From contig NW_025955452.1 of NCBI RefSeq assembly GCF_022376445.1, forward strand, positions 1 to 26,761: a DNA stretch of 26,761 nt. The letters run 5' to 3'. The stretch is from Fomitopsis serialis (Eukaryota > Basidiomycota > Agaricomycetes > Polyporales > Fomitopsidaceae). This document shows, piece by piece, positions 9,131-19,470 of the stretch; the first letter of the stretch is position 1; each line of letters opens with the position of its first letter. The notes under the pieces are model-generated. The model worked only from the letters and a program-made list of their open reading frames with translations, made no database searches and was not told where the DNA came from. Both the position numbers and the translations under genes were made by a program.

Positions 9131-12100
9131 CTGAAACTCTGTACATGTGAGCTCGGCCGGTGATCTAGGGCCGACTCACCATGAGTATTCCTTCGTATAT
9201 ATCAAATGAAGGGTATGATGGGAATGCGCATGCCCAACCTTGAAGGAAGCCGACCAGCCACCTAACCAGCAGGCGTCAAGCGTGTCCGTAAAGTACAGCG
9301 CGCAGCGAGAGCGGAGACGTCCGAGCTACAGCTGACAGCGTTCGCACGCGGGGGACGAGTGCCACTGAGTGACTGCACGCACTGCGCATACGCAACGCAC
9401 GTGCTTCCGCCTCGATACCCCCGCGTCTTCCCAGGTCAAAATTCGCTAGCCCTGATGTCAGTGCAAAGGTTCCCCTCCCTCGGGGCGGTGTACCCCAGTG
9501 TACCTCCGAAAACGCGGCGATCCGGCCGCATGCGGAAAGCGTTTCGTCGGAAGCCACCACGGCCTCTGCGACGCGAGCTGATGCGCAGAGACGTACGACT
9601 GCGCGGTGCGTGGTGAGCCTAGCGCGAGCAGTGGCGGCAAAAAGAGACTTACGAGTGCAGTCTGGGGCCAGGGCGATCGTCGCGCAGCCGTGTATGGCGA
9701 TCGTTTCTCAGAAAGGCAGCGAAAGAGGGTGCGGAGGACGATCTTCACCTGGATGCACGGGCGCATCTCGGAAGTCCCGGGGACCGAAGGGAAACGAAAC
9801 GTGCTACGTGTCGTGGAAGGCGACGCAAGCTCAGCGAACGCTACCGCCGAATGTGAGTTTCCCAGCGCAGAGCAGCGTCGTCATAGCGTGCCGCTACCAG
9901 CTGATGGAGACACCTCGGTAAAATGCGAGGTTAGGCCTGTCCAATGCGAGATGGTTATTTCCGGGGCCGAACATACCGGAATGATGCTAGGTTCGACACA
10001 AGCCCCTCACGTGAACAAGCCCCGGTTCGACACAAGCCCCTCACTAGCGCCGTGTGGAGGGTCTTGGTATGAGACTAGGAATGATGCATGCGCACGGACA
10101 GGGTGACTGGGGAACGCGTCCTCGCCTGCCCGGGACTTTCGTGGGTTCTCTTGCAGGCGATTTAAAACCAGTTACATACCCGGACCGTAAGCAAACGCGA
10201 TACGCACCGGCCAACACGCTCACCATCGACCAACCACTCGAGCGTCCGCGCCAGCCCCGAGCCCGAGCGCACTCTCCCGATCCCGATCACAATCACGGAA
10301 GCATCGTCCCCTCGGCATCTTGCCTCTCCCTCGCCGCCTCGGGCATTCTCCGAATCCACGTCGACTCGCTCGTGCCTGCGCTGGGCAGCGCTGCGGACAG
10401 ATTTTCTCTTATCTGTATGACGCGCGGTGCCTCGTGTGGCCTGCATCGATGCTGCTAAGCACCCGCTACGCGACGTGCCCAAGCAGCACCCAAGAATTAT
10501 CGACATAATACTCGGGCGCAGATGGGCGTCGGCAGACGCGTTACGAGACCCAAGCCCCCGTACGGAACCCCAGAAGGCGCCGACGCGAAATGGCCATCAC
10601 TTTGCTGGCAGGCCAAGAGACGGGATGCGGGGACGCGCCCAAACGGACGCGGACATGCACGGATCATGGCCGGGGTGGTAAAGAATCTGTTGCATGGATG
10701 ATGGGCGGATATGAACGTGCATTTGTCGGCCCAATGGACATGCGACAGTTGCTTTGGGTACGATGGGCGAGCCCTCGAATGCAAAGCTGTTAGCGTAGGC
10801 CTGAGGCATGCCGGGAGCGATCGCGATGGACGTCCGTCGCGGAGAGACTTAGAGAAGGCCGGACAAGATAGCTTCTATTGGGCTTCTGTACCACGCGAAT
10901 CCTGTGTGGTATGGCATACAAATTGTACGAACCAACACGCCGCGTACAGACATGCGTGCACCACCACCATGGCACAAGCGAGGCATGCCAGTGGGTTGAG
11001 GGCTTGCTCTTGGTATTGGGAACATCGGACAGTGGCCGAGGGCGAGCGGTACGATTCGGCGTCCTGTATAGGAGATTGCCGTAAATATTGTCGGTGTCGA
11101 TGTCAAATCCGACATACATGTTCCATGCCCTGTCGCAAAGCCGCATCACGACCGTTGGCAACCCATCGCCGCTATGTCAGCGAGGGACGAGTCACTAGTC
11201 AGGCCTTCAGAGATCGGGAGATGCCGTGCTTTGTTACCAGTCTTGGTGAGCAGTCTGAGATACGATCAACCCACCGTCGGCCGAGCGATGTCCCGCCAAC
11301 GACCGACGGACAATGTCAGCGATGTGCGAAGCCAAGGACGATCTGCAGAGAAAGCTCTCCATCATCGCAGCACTTCGCCTCCGTCTTCTGCGCCGCTACG
11401 TCAGTAGACGAGGACCCCGAGAGCTTCCCCACGGGGCTCGCGGCGGCACCGTATTCCGCCTACGCCACCGAGCCCAGAGATCAGACCTTTCTATCAGCTG
11501 GGGGCGCGGAACCAAATCGTCGTCGATGCTTGGTCGACGCTCCTGAGGCAAGGGGTCGCGTGCCGTCTGCAGAGGGCTGTGGGCGAAGGTAACGGTCGTC
11601 GGGGTCGCGAGCGAGAGGCACAATGTTTAGCTTGCCTGTTGGAAAGCAGTGGGCGGAGATAGGGCCTGGACTGCCAAGGTATAGGAGAACGCACCCTGAA
11701 TATGAAGGCTGCTACAGGGTGGTCGGGAGCTGACGCGACAGGACAAGGCAGTGATCAGTACAATCTATGCGCGTCGCCAATGCATGCATCCTCGGACTCA
11801 TAACATGCCCGCAGAGTAGTCTGTGGCATACTCGCCTACTCGCCTACAGATGCTTGACGAGAGAGAAGCGCGCCCGTGCGTCAAGCGTCACGTAGCAGGG
11901 CGACGTGCATGGCTTGTTGCGGGCCCGGGTGCGGCTTGGCCTGAGCTTGAGAAGATCTGGTGCCCGATTATTCCTTCATGTCGCATCTCGAAGGGTAAAC
12001 CGCTAGAAAGCTACGATGCAGAGGGCACGGAATGACCTCACGCCGGAAGAGGCAGAGGGCGGTGCAACGGAGAAGCCCGGGATAGTACTGCTGGAGCCAC

Positions 12101-12819
12101 AGGGGCGAGCTTCTGGAACGCGCAGGATATGTGACAAGGCTTATTCAGGTTCAGAGATACGATGGAGTCAGGACAAGACCGAGACGGCGACGACTCAGCG
12201 TTGTCTGAGAGCGAGCAATGGCTGCGCACCCGAGGCGACGCGTGTTGCGGGAACCGGGACAATGTTTCGGAGGGGGTTACGGACAGGCCAAGGGCGCGAC
12301 GAGCCAACGCGTCAGTGCGCAGACCACGTTCGTGGACGCGCGTCGCCCGGAGCGCTGGCCAAGGACGAATTCCGGTGCTGTTGTTGCGCGGCCTGTTCGA
12401 GCACTGGCTGATGGATGGGAGAGGGGTCTGTTGGTGGACGGATCCCACGACGTCCCGCGACGAATGAGATGGATCGGGATGGGCGAATGTGTCGGGGCGC
12501 TGGAGGGGGTCACGGGGCAGGATCTGAGAGGCCGGGAGGAGCTTGTCTGCGCAGCCTGAGCGAGGAAGAGAACGCAGGGGACGGAGCCTGTCGGGGAGAA
12601 GGGGACGAAGGGCGGGCAGCGGGCTCGCGGAGGACGTCGTGGCTGGGCGGGCACGGTATCAGCTGGACGCGGTGCGCAAGGCGCGCTCGCACGTGTTTGT
12701 GGGCGCCGGGCCCCCGGGGAGTGCGATCGAGAGGGAGAGAGCGCCCAGGGGCCCAGAGAGGCAAGAGGAGAGGTCTTGTAAGGCGCGACGGGAGCTGGAG
12801 CGATACGCGACGAGCAGCC
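9131..12819. other. Stretch without a supportable gene
   Basis: This GC-rich stretch contains many overlapping ORFs on both strands, including a 293-codon plus-strand frame at 10711-11592, as expected by chance at this composition. None has a recognisable motif, a plausible start context or phase-consistent introns. A TTTAAAA element near 10161 and CT-rich sequence after it could be a promoter, but no frame follows convincingly. The 34-bp-period duplication at 9990-10044 is the only repeat seen. Confidence 0.45.
9990..10044. repeat. 21-bp direct repeat with 34-bp period
   Basis: GGTTCGACACAAGCCCCTCAC occurs at 9990-10010 and again at 10024-10044, with 13 bases between. Despite the GGTTCGA core it is not a tRNA T-arm, because the flanking stem bases do not pair. 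It looks like a local tandem duplication. Confidence 0.75.
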
Positions 12820-12948
12820 CAAGCACTCCTCCTCCTCCCTTTTCACCCGCCACTCTCTCCTTCCCTTCCCCCCCTTCTTCACTTCGCCCTTTCCCTTTCC
12901 TATACATACTCACCCTTCCCTCCTCTTCTCTCGGTCTGCCACCCAGCC
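12820..12948 (+). promoter_or_regulatory. Pyrimidine-rich leader and core promoter of the 12949 gene
   Basis: A dense CT tract (about 12823-12940) with a TATAC element near 12901 immediately precedes the ATG at 12949. Such tracts mark transcription start regions in filamentous fungi. The reading frame is also open upstream to 12415, but that extension runs through this tract and has no protein-like character, so the ATG at 12949 is preferred. Confidence 0.5.
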
Positions 12949-15159
12949 ATGGCCGCCGTACTTTCGCCATCACATTACGGGCCCGCGCACGGCATACTCA
13001 TCAACCGTTCGCCCTCCGTCTCGCCCTACCACCATTCCGTGCCATTGCCCCCCTTGGTCCCCTCAAATCCTTCCCTCTCGTCATCTACGTCCTCGGCCTC
13101 TGACCTTGCCACCGACTCCGACTACTATTCATCAAGTAGCGCGACAACGTCAAGCCGTCCAGGTCGCCTGCCCCATGATGCCCACGAGCCCAAGCCGCGC
13201 TCCGGCTCAGCACCCAACTCGCGTCGCATCCGCTTCGCCCCCCTCCCTGACCCTCGCCGTAACATCTTCGTCGCAGACGGCGCCAACCCCGACCTGCCCT
13301 CCGTCCTCCTTGACGACGCCGCAGGCGACGACGAGCAAAAGCCAAGCCAGACCTGCGACGCACCGTCCACCGGCAAGCCCGCGACGCAAAGTCTCAAGGA
13401 CCAAGACGCCAAGCTCAAGTCGGCGCCCGCCGGCTCGCTCCTCTTTCGTCCTGACGACCTCGCCGCGGCGGGCTCGACCCCGACGCTGGGGAGCACCGCC
13501 ACCATCACTCCTCATTCCGCGACCTTCCCATCTGAGCTCGGCGGCGAGTGGAACCACGTCCCCTACTCGCCCCGCCCGTCCAGCCTAAACTTCCCCGAAG
13601 ACATCCCTCGGAGATCCAACAGTGCATCTGCGAAATGGTCGAAGAAGTTCCTCAAACCGCTTCTGGGGCCCTTGGCGTCCTCGTCGGGCAGGGGTCGCTC
13701 CACCGACGACCTTCGCACCCCGGGTTCCACCACAAGTCTCAACAGCATGGTGCCGCTCACGCCCCAGAGTACAGGCGGTTCCACTGTGGACAGTCGCCGT
13801 CCAGCTATTACCTCGCCCAGGCCCTTGGACAAGAAGTTCAAGAAGAAGCGCGAGAAGGGCCCTGAGCCCGATTGGGTGCGCGAGTTCGGCCAACCCCTCT
13901 ACCGCTGGTCGAGTGAAGACCCGACGCTGAGCAAGAAGGGCCGCGTCTCGGAGATGCGGGAAGCGGCATCAGACAGTGCAAAAGAGCGTGACAGCCGCCC
14001 TCGCTCGAGAAGTGCGAACGGCACTCGGCTGCTCAACGGGCGCGTCTACGGTGCCAAGAGGTTTAACAACGCCAACCCCTTCGCCAATGCCAGGTGTGTG
14101 CGCATGCATCAACAGTCTCACCTCAGACATGCTGACTCTTTCGCTTTCAGATCCGAGGAGCCCAGGTTCGTCGAGTGGGGCTATGGCGGTATGGGCAGCG
14201 TACAATCGAACGGTGTCGGCGCAAATATCTGGGCAAAGGTCCAGTCCAGCGGAGGTGTCAGTGTTGGCGCGCATGAAGCCTCTGCGAGCAAATCGCGTCC
14301 AAGCTCAGCTCGCGACGATGACGATGACGGCAGCGGGATGGCCTGGGTGCAGAAGCGGCGCGCACGGAAAGAACAAGAGCGGAAGAAGACGGAGAGTTCT
14401 GAGCAGACGACGAGCACGGTAGCGGAGGAGTCGCCACCTGCGACCGAGCCTCATGCGAGTGGATCTGATTTTGACCCGCCGGCCGGGAAGGAGGACACCG
14501 CGCCGGAGCAGGTGTTGTCGGTTTCGCCTACCCAGCTGGACGCGGCTCTTCCGGAAGGGAGGGATACGCCAACGAAGGAACAGCACATGCTCCAGGCCGT
14601 GACGCTGCCGCCTGTTCATCACCATCATCACCATCGTGGGCCCTCGTATGGTACGCTGGAGAGGGTGTCAAGTGCGATCAGGGTCGAGGCGGAACGTAAA
14701 GACAGCACTGACACTGTACGCGACCATCGCCTGCACCCCGCTCAGGAACAACAACAAAGCGCCGAGGTGACCGCAGAGGTCGAGGACGCCAGACCGCGTG
14801 CAGATAGCGTGAGCTCCAAGACCAGTGCGGAGTCTAGCTCGAGTTCTAGCTCGGGCAACGACGACGCCGATGAGGAGGACCTCGAGAGCCCGCAGGGCGG
14901 CGAGGAGGAAGATGAGGAGGACATGGACGAGGAACTCGAGGTTCGTTCATCTTGCAGTTGTACCCATCGCTCCTGGCGCGTGCCCAGGAGTTACCCCGGG
15001 CGTCGCCCGACGATCGTTCGGTCATCCGCTGTATGTGGGCTTTGCGCTGACTGCATGTGTTCACAGGAGCGTGCCCGTCTGACTGCCCTCGGCGCTGGAG
15101 TTGAGAAGATCAGCCGGCATAAGGAGAGCACGCCAGTGCCGGAGGCTGGTCCTGAATAA
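12949..15159 (+). CDS. Large disordered protein of unknown function with acidic C-terminal region
   Basis: Exons are 12949-14093, 14151-14940 and 15067-15159; the introns are 57 nt (GTGTGT..TTTCAG) and 126 nt (GTTCGT..TTCACAG). The protein has 675 residues. The start is chosen because ATG sits in a good context (CAGCCATGG) directly after a CT-rich leader. The first 150 residues are Ser/Pro-rich and carry RRIRFAPLPDPRR near residue 92, which fits the RVxF-type docking motif for protein phosphatase 1. A basic KKFKKKREKGPEPDW segment, EWGYGGMGSV, and GMAWVQKRRARKEQERKK follow; the last is probably a charged helix. Then come a run of six His, a Ser run and a long Asp/Glu block, ending ARLTALGAGVEKISRH. 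No enzyme domain is seen. From memory the GGMGSV and GMAWV..RR blocks recur in basidiomycete hypothetical proteins; no function is known to me. A phosphatase-regulatory or scaffold role is only an inference. Confidence 0.85.
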   Translation: MAAVLSPSHYGPAHGILINRSPSVSPYHHSVPLPPLVPSNPSLSSSTSSASDLATDSDYYSSSSATTSSRPGRLPHDAHEPKPRSGSAPNSRRIRFAPLPDPRRNIFVADGANPDLPSVLLDDAAGDDEQKPSQTCDAPSTGKPATQSLKDQDAKLKSAPAGSLLFRPDDLAAAGSTPTLGSTATITPHSATFPSELGGEWNHVPYSPRPSSLNFPEDIPRRSNSASAKWSKKFLKPLLGPLASSSGRGRSTDDLRTPGSTTSLNSMVPLTPQSTGGSTVDSRRPAITSPRPLDKKFKKKREKGPEPDWVREFGQPLYRWSSEDPTLSKKGRVSEMREAASDSAKERDSRPRSRSANGTRLLNGRVYGAKRFNNANPFANARCVRMHQQSHLRHADSFAFRSEEPRFVEWGYGGMGSVQSNGVGANIWAKVQSSGGVSVGAHEASASKSRPSSARDDDDDGSGMAWVQKRRARKEQERKKTESSEQTTSTVAEESPPATEPHASGSDFDPPAGKEDTAPEQVLSVSPTQLDAALPEGRDTPTKEQHMLQAVTLPPVHHHHHHRGPSYGTLERVSSAIRVEAERKDSTDTVRDHRLHPAQEQQQSAEVTAEVEDARPRADSVSSKTSAESSSSSSSGNDDADEEDLESPQGGEEEDEEDMDEELEVRSSCSCTHRSWRVPRSYPGRRPTIVRSSAVCGLCADCMCSQERARLTALGAGVEKISRHKESTPVPEAGPE

Positions 15160-16487
15160 GCGCCGGATCGCCGTGTATTATAGCCCGCTCGAGCGATCGC
15201 TTTGCACTGCAGAGCAACGCTCCGAGCCGACCAAAACGGAGCGGCCAGATGCGCCGCGGGAACACGGAGGGCGCGCCATGAGCGATGGGATGGGGAGAGG
15301 GCACCGTTAGGGTGCTCTCGTGCAGTAGATTGTGCCTTTATTATCGGCCTGCACCTCCAACGCGGAGTCCCACTTGTGGGCGACTAGAGCAGTCCTGTCG
15401 CCCGCACGTCTCTCATCGCCGCCGCCCCTTCGACGTATATCCGCCGTATCGCCGCACTCACTTTCCTTTGCATATAGTCTCACTTTAGGTCCTACGCCTG
15501 GACCATTGTATCATGCTCATATCGACTGGACGTCGACTCTCCGCCTACGCCTGCTTCGCCGGTCGTCGGCGTCCCCTTTACCATATAATTCCGGATCGTC
15601 ACCTTTCGTCTACCATCCACCGTGCTGTGCATACCGTTTTCCTGGACATTGGCCGTGCCCCACCACCCCACTCTACTTGTAACAGTTAATCTGCCATCTG
15701 CTTCCATCGTGCCAGTTCGTCAGCTCTGCGCCCTGCTGGCCCCGCCGCCGCCACGGCGATCCCGCCTAATCCCTACTCTCATCGCTGCATAGTTGCTTGG
15801 GTCCTTTCTGGCACGCGGCCGGTCTGCTCGCTCACAGAGCTGGTGATATACGGTCTATGCCCTATGCCCACACATATGCTCTCCTCGTCGTCGCCGTCAT
15901 CATCGCATCCCAGCCTAGCAATCGCCGAGTGCTCACTCCGTCCTCGAGCGGGCTCTCCGTTCGAGCCACTGGGTCCGTCGGGTTGCTTGAGCCCGTCTGC
16001 TGTGCAATTACCCTTATCGCAGGTATTTATTCGCTCGCATCGTCATCCCCATCTCCATCCATCACCCCCCATCGCTGTCCATCTTGGATCCTGACTGCAC
16101 ATCCCTGTTCGCTTCTCGCCCTATGATACTTGACTGGATCTCCCCGTTTAGAACTCCCCCCGTGCCCGTAATGCGCGACAGCAGCTTGCTCCTTTTCGTC
16201 GTCGTCGTCGTCGTCGTCGTTGTCCTCGTCACCGGTAGTTTCGCCAGTTGTATTTTGTACATACGTCATTTGGAATTCATCGTCGGACGGTGCGTTGTCG
16301 TAGTTCATGCATCGAGATGCGCAAGTTCGTGGTGTCACCTTAGTCGGTGAAGTGTGTACGACGAACTGCGATGCCGTGATCCTACGTAGGTGTACATCTA
16401 CACTTTTACGAGCCCCATACATGACCCTGCAAGATACAATGAAACAATGCGGATTGCGCCAACCCGCTAGCGGCTGCCCCGTGAATT
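15160..16487. other. Convergent 3' intergenic region
   Basis: This is the 3' flank shared by the plus-strand gene ending at 15159 and the minus-strand permease ending at 16488. It is CT-rich on the plus strand and contains only short ORFs. One minus-strand frame (16027-16308) would encode 93 residues with an Asp/Glu run, but the run is created by the CGT/ACG microsatellite and I do not accept it as a gene. Confidence 0.5.
16197..16220. repeat. (CGT)8 trinucleotide microsatellite
   Basis: Eight perfect CGT units lie in the convergent intergenic region, followed by imperfect copies. Such runs vary in length between strains; here it is outside any accepted coding sequence. Confidence 0.85.
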
Positions 16488-18820
16488 CTATAGCTTGACT
16501 TTGTGTATGACGCTCCGCGTAACACCGTCCTCCCTCACCCACTCCCGCACGAGTTTGTAGCCTCCCCGGCGTGGCAACCACTGCCGATTCACATACCAAT
16601 ACGCCACGCCCACCAGCGAGATCGACGCCGCCGCCAGCACATGGAGCTAGTCCCTCGTCAGCACCGCCATCTAGTATAGAAGGCGACATGAGACGCACCC
16701 AGTACGGCAGATTCTCGTACACCTTGAAGCCGGGCGGGGGCGGGACGAGCGGCGCGAGGACGAGGAAGACGTTCGAGAGGAAGAAGACGGCGACGACGGG
16801 CGTCCACGCGCGGAAGGGCGGCGCCCAGAGCGCGTGCAGGCCCGGGCTGAGCCGCCGCCGGAGCGGCGTGTGCAGGTAGAGCAGGCCGAGCGAGACGAGC
16901 ATGTTGATCAGCGAGATCGGGTAGGTGATCACTGCGGAGGGGAGGTCAGTGTGCGCGGGTGGGAGGGATGGCACGTACTGTTGATCATGAAGAGATAGGC
17001 GTCCCCGGGCGGGACGGTGAGCACAAGCAGGGACGTCACGAACCATTGCTCGGCGAGCCCTGCGAAGGGCGCGCCGAAGGGCTTGTTGCTCGCAAAGAAG
17101 CCGGAGAAGGGGATGATACCCTCTTGCCCGAGGGCTTGGATGACTGGTCCCGGAGAAGTCGTGAGATACTGAGCCTACGTGTCGTTGGCGCGAGGAGACG
17201 TACCTCGGCCTTGGGTGTAGAGCACAGTCATTATATTCGCAAACGTCGACATTGCCACTATGCCAGCTACGACCTGCGCGCCGGTTCAGCATGACCGCCT
17301 CGCCACACACACTCGACCAGGGCACTCACCCGCTCTGCGCCGATGCCCCAGAGCTTGCCAAAGAATAGCGCAGCCACGATCCGCCCGCTGCCCAGAATCT
17401 CATCCTTCGGCACCACAGCAAAGTAGGCTATGTTGGCGAGGAAGTATGCAATCGCGACGGAGAAGACTGCGAGGGGCGCCGCGAGCTTGATCGTCCGCAC
17501 GGGATCGCGCACCTCAGAGAGGGCGTAGTTGGCGTTGGAGTACCCGACGAAGGCCCTATAAAACAACGAGAGATCAGGAATGGAAAAGCTGGAGAGGTGG
17601 TGATTGGTGGGGTTACGCACCAGACAACGGTGAAGAGCCCAGTTACGAAGGCACTTACACCGCCCGTCCCACTACCCTCCCACATCTTCGACCACTCGAA
17701 GTTCTGCGGGGGCTATCGAAGAAGCTCAGCATAGCACGGGATAGGGGGTCGGACGTCCGCCCGCTTACTTCTTCGAGCTTGAACCCAGGCATCCTGGCGA
17801 GTGCGGCCAGCCCGCTCAAGGCAATGGCACAAAGCGCCATGAGCTTCAATACTCCCAGCGTGTTCTGGAGGCGGATTCCCCATGCGGGGCGTGTGCCGTG
17901 TATGACCAGGGCGAAGGTGACGCAGGAGACACCGGCGAGTCGTGTTGCGATTGGAGGCGGCGTTTGGGTGGGGTTGACGGCATGCAGGACGTCTGAGACA
18001 TGGTTTGTTAGTATGTAGATACAACTTAACTTTGTAGGCGCACATTCTCCGAACACGCTGACGTTGGCTGCGGACCAACCCTAAGGAACGTCGACACTTG
18101 GTCAGGGTGTACAGCTTGAGCGAGACGAGAGAGTGCCGACATACGATGAGCAGGGCATACGCGGCGTATCCGCATGCCATCAAGAACCTTGGCCGCTGGT
18201 ATATATATTCCAGATAATTCTTCTCGCCGCCATTCTTCGGCAAAGCCTGTCAAGGAGCCAGTGTCAGGGCACCCATTCATGCTCTGACGAAAAGACAGCG
18301 ACATACCGTCCCGAGCTCGATATATACAGCTGTACCGCAGGAGCAATCATCGTTCCCAACAGCCACATGACGAAGGAAAGACCGACACTCCCGGAGGCAC
18401 GAAGGATGACACTTGGGGTCGCGAAGATGCTGTGACGTCTGTTAGAATATGATGCAATATTTCACCACGTAGGACTATACCTTGTGCCAATGATGCGGTT
18501 GAAAATGAGGAAGACCGTACTGGTCAGTCCTACCGAGAACCGGTCACTAGAATGCTTCAATGATTGCTGGACAATCAGCTTACCGAGGTGTCGTTTCAAT
18601 GACCCGTCATCGTTTTGAGGTGCGACATCTTCCGCCACTGCAATGGATTATCAATGCTCATTCGTAGGACGTGCACATACTGGCAACTCACGAGTCTGCT
18701 CATCCAATGACCTAGTATCTTCCAAATGGGCGAAGTCGCGGAAGACAGAAAGGTTGCATTGGCTTGACCGGCTGAGCTGCCTCCTAGGAGGGGCTCGCTT
18801 TCTCCATTGTGAGAGCTCAT
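16488..18820 (-). CDS. Amino acid permease, APC superfamily, LAT/MUP1-like
   Basis: Thirteen exons, from the 5' end: 18692-18820, 18584-18637, 18481-18546, 18307-18429, 18145-18246, 18044-18080, 17769-17992, 17621-17703, 17330-17555, 17204-17273, 16979-17143, 16699-16931, 16488-16646. The product is about 557 residues with some twelve hydrophobic segments. A hydrophilic N-terminus (MSSHNGESEPLLG) precedes FNRIIGTSIFATPSVIL, which is the unwound TM1 glycine region of APC transporters. Then come YIELGTALPKNGGEKNYLEY, GWSAANVSVFGEY, FVGYSNANYALSEVRDPVRT, ITYPISLINMLVSL, and a charged tail ending KVKL. These blocks are typical of fungal L-type/methionine permeases of the plasma membrane; the substrate is inferred. 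From 18306 down, all exons splice in one frame. Upstream, three places lack one base: exon 1 (about 18740-18775), the exon 2/3 junction (18583/18546, with a very short 37-nt intron) and the CC at 18335-18336. No other stops interrupt it, so sequence error is likelier than decay. Confidence 0.92.
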
Positions 18821-19470
18821 AGCTGAGTTGCCTGCAAGGGCGAGCCGTGGTTGCTCTGGACTACTTCAATGCTCCAAGGATCATAGACCGAGGCGAGCGG
18901 ACGCAGCGTCTGAGAGTTGGTCGCTAGCGGGGAGCCAATCGGGCCCGGGATATTAGGGATGTGAGAGTGCGGAAGGAGGGATCCTGAGAGGAGGATGGAC
19001 GCGCGAGGACACGCTGCTGGCTGATAACGGCGCCCATGGCGTGCGGTAGTCAGCGTACGACACGCTCACCGAGCAGAGCACCCACGATCGCACAGGCGCC
19101 CGCGCTGCGATCGTGCCAGAGACGCTTCCGCCGTAAAAGGCAACTCCTGTGCAACGTCAGGTCACATCATTCGCCTGTCACATTCCGTAATTCCCGGAGA
19201 GCGCTGAGCACGTACGTAGAGCAGGCGGGAAACAACGACATGATGCACCGAGTCGGCCAGTCGTCGGTGTCGCTGCAAAGGATCAAGGATCGACTGGCCA
19301 ATGGGAACGCGTTATGTAAATGCCGGCGGGTCGCTGACGCACGCGCGCGGCTGCGGCACACCACCACCGCCCCGCCGGTGCTCTATAGGCTAGCCCCGGC
19401 TGCGCGTCTCCCACCCAGCAACCACCACTACCCTTGCATCCGTGAGGCTTGCTGTCCAGCAGCGTTCACG
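18821..19470. other. Divergent promoter region between permease and the 19471 gene
   Basis: The two genes are transcribed away from each other, so their control elements lie here. A CCAAT box (19298-19302) lies about 170 bases before the ATG at 19471, and a CTATAG element near 19384 could be its TATA equivalent. No coding sequence is supported. Confidence 0.5.

Noticed and set aside
9990..10044. GGTTCGA sequences suggestive of tRNA T-arms
   Set aside because: The flanking bases do not form a T-stem and no A-box or acceptor stem is found; it is a direct repeat.
10711..11592. Plus-strand ORF of 293 codons
   Set aside because: Composition is rich in Cys, Arg and His scattered without pattern, no domain is recognisable, and competing frames are open on the other strand.
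12415..12948. 178-codon upstream extension of the 12949 gene
   Set aside because: It begins at a non-ATG codon, runs through a CT-rich promoter-like tract and has no protein-like character; the ATG at 12949 has a better context.
16027..16308. 93-residue acidic minus-strand ORF downstream of the permease
   Set aside because: Its Asp run is simply the CGT/ACG microsatellite, it lies in the 3' region between converging genes, and no promoter or homologue is apparent.
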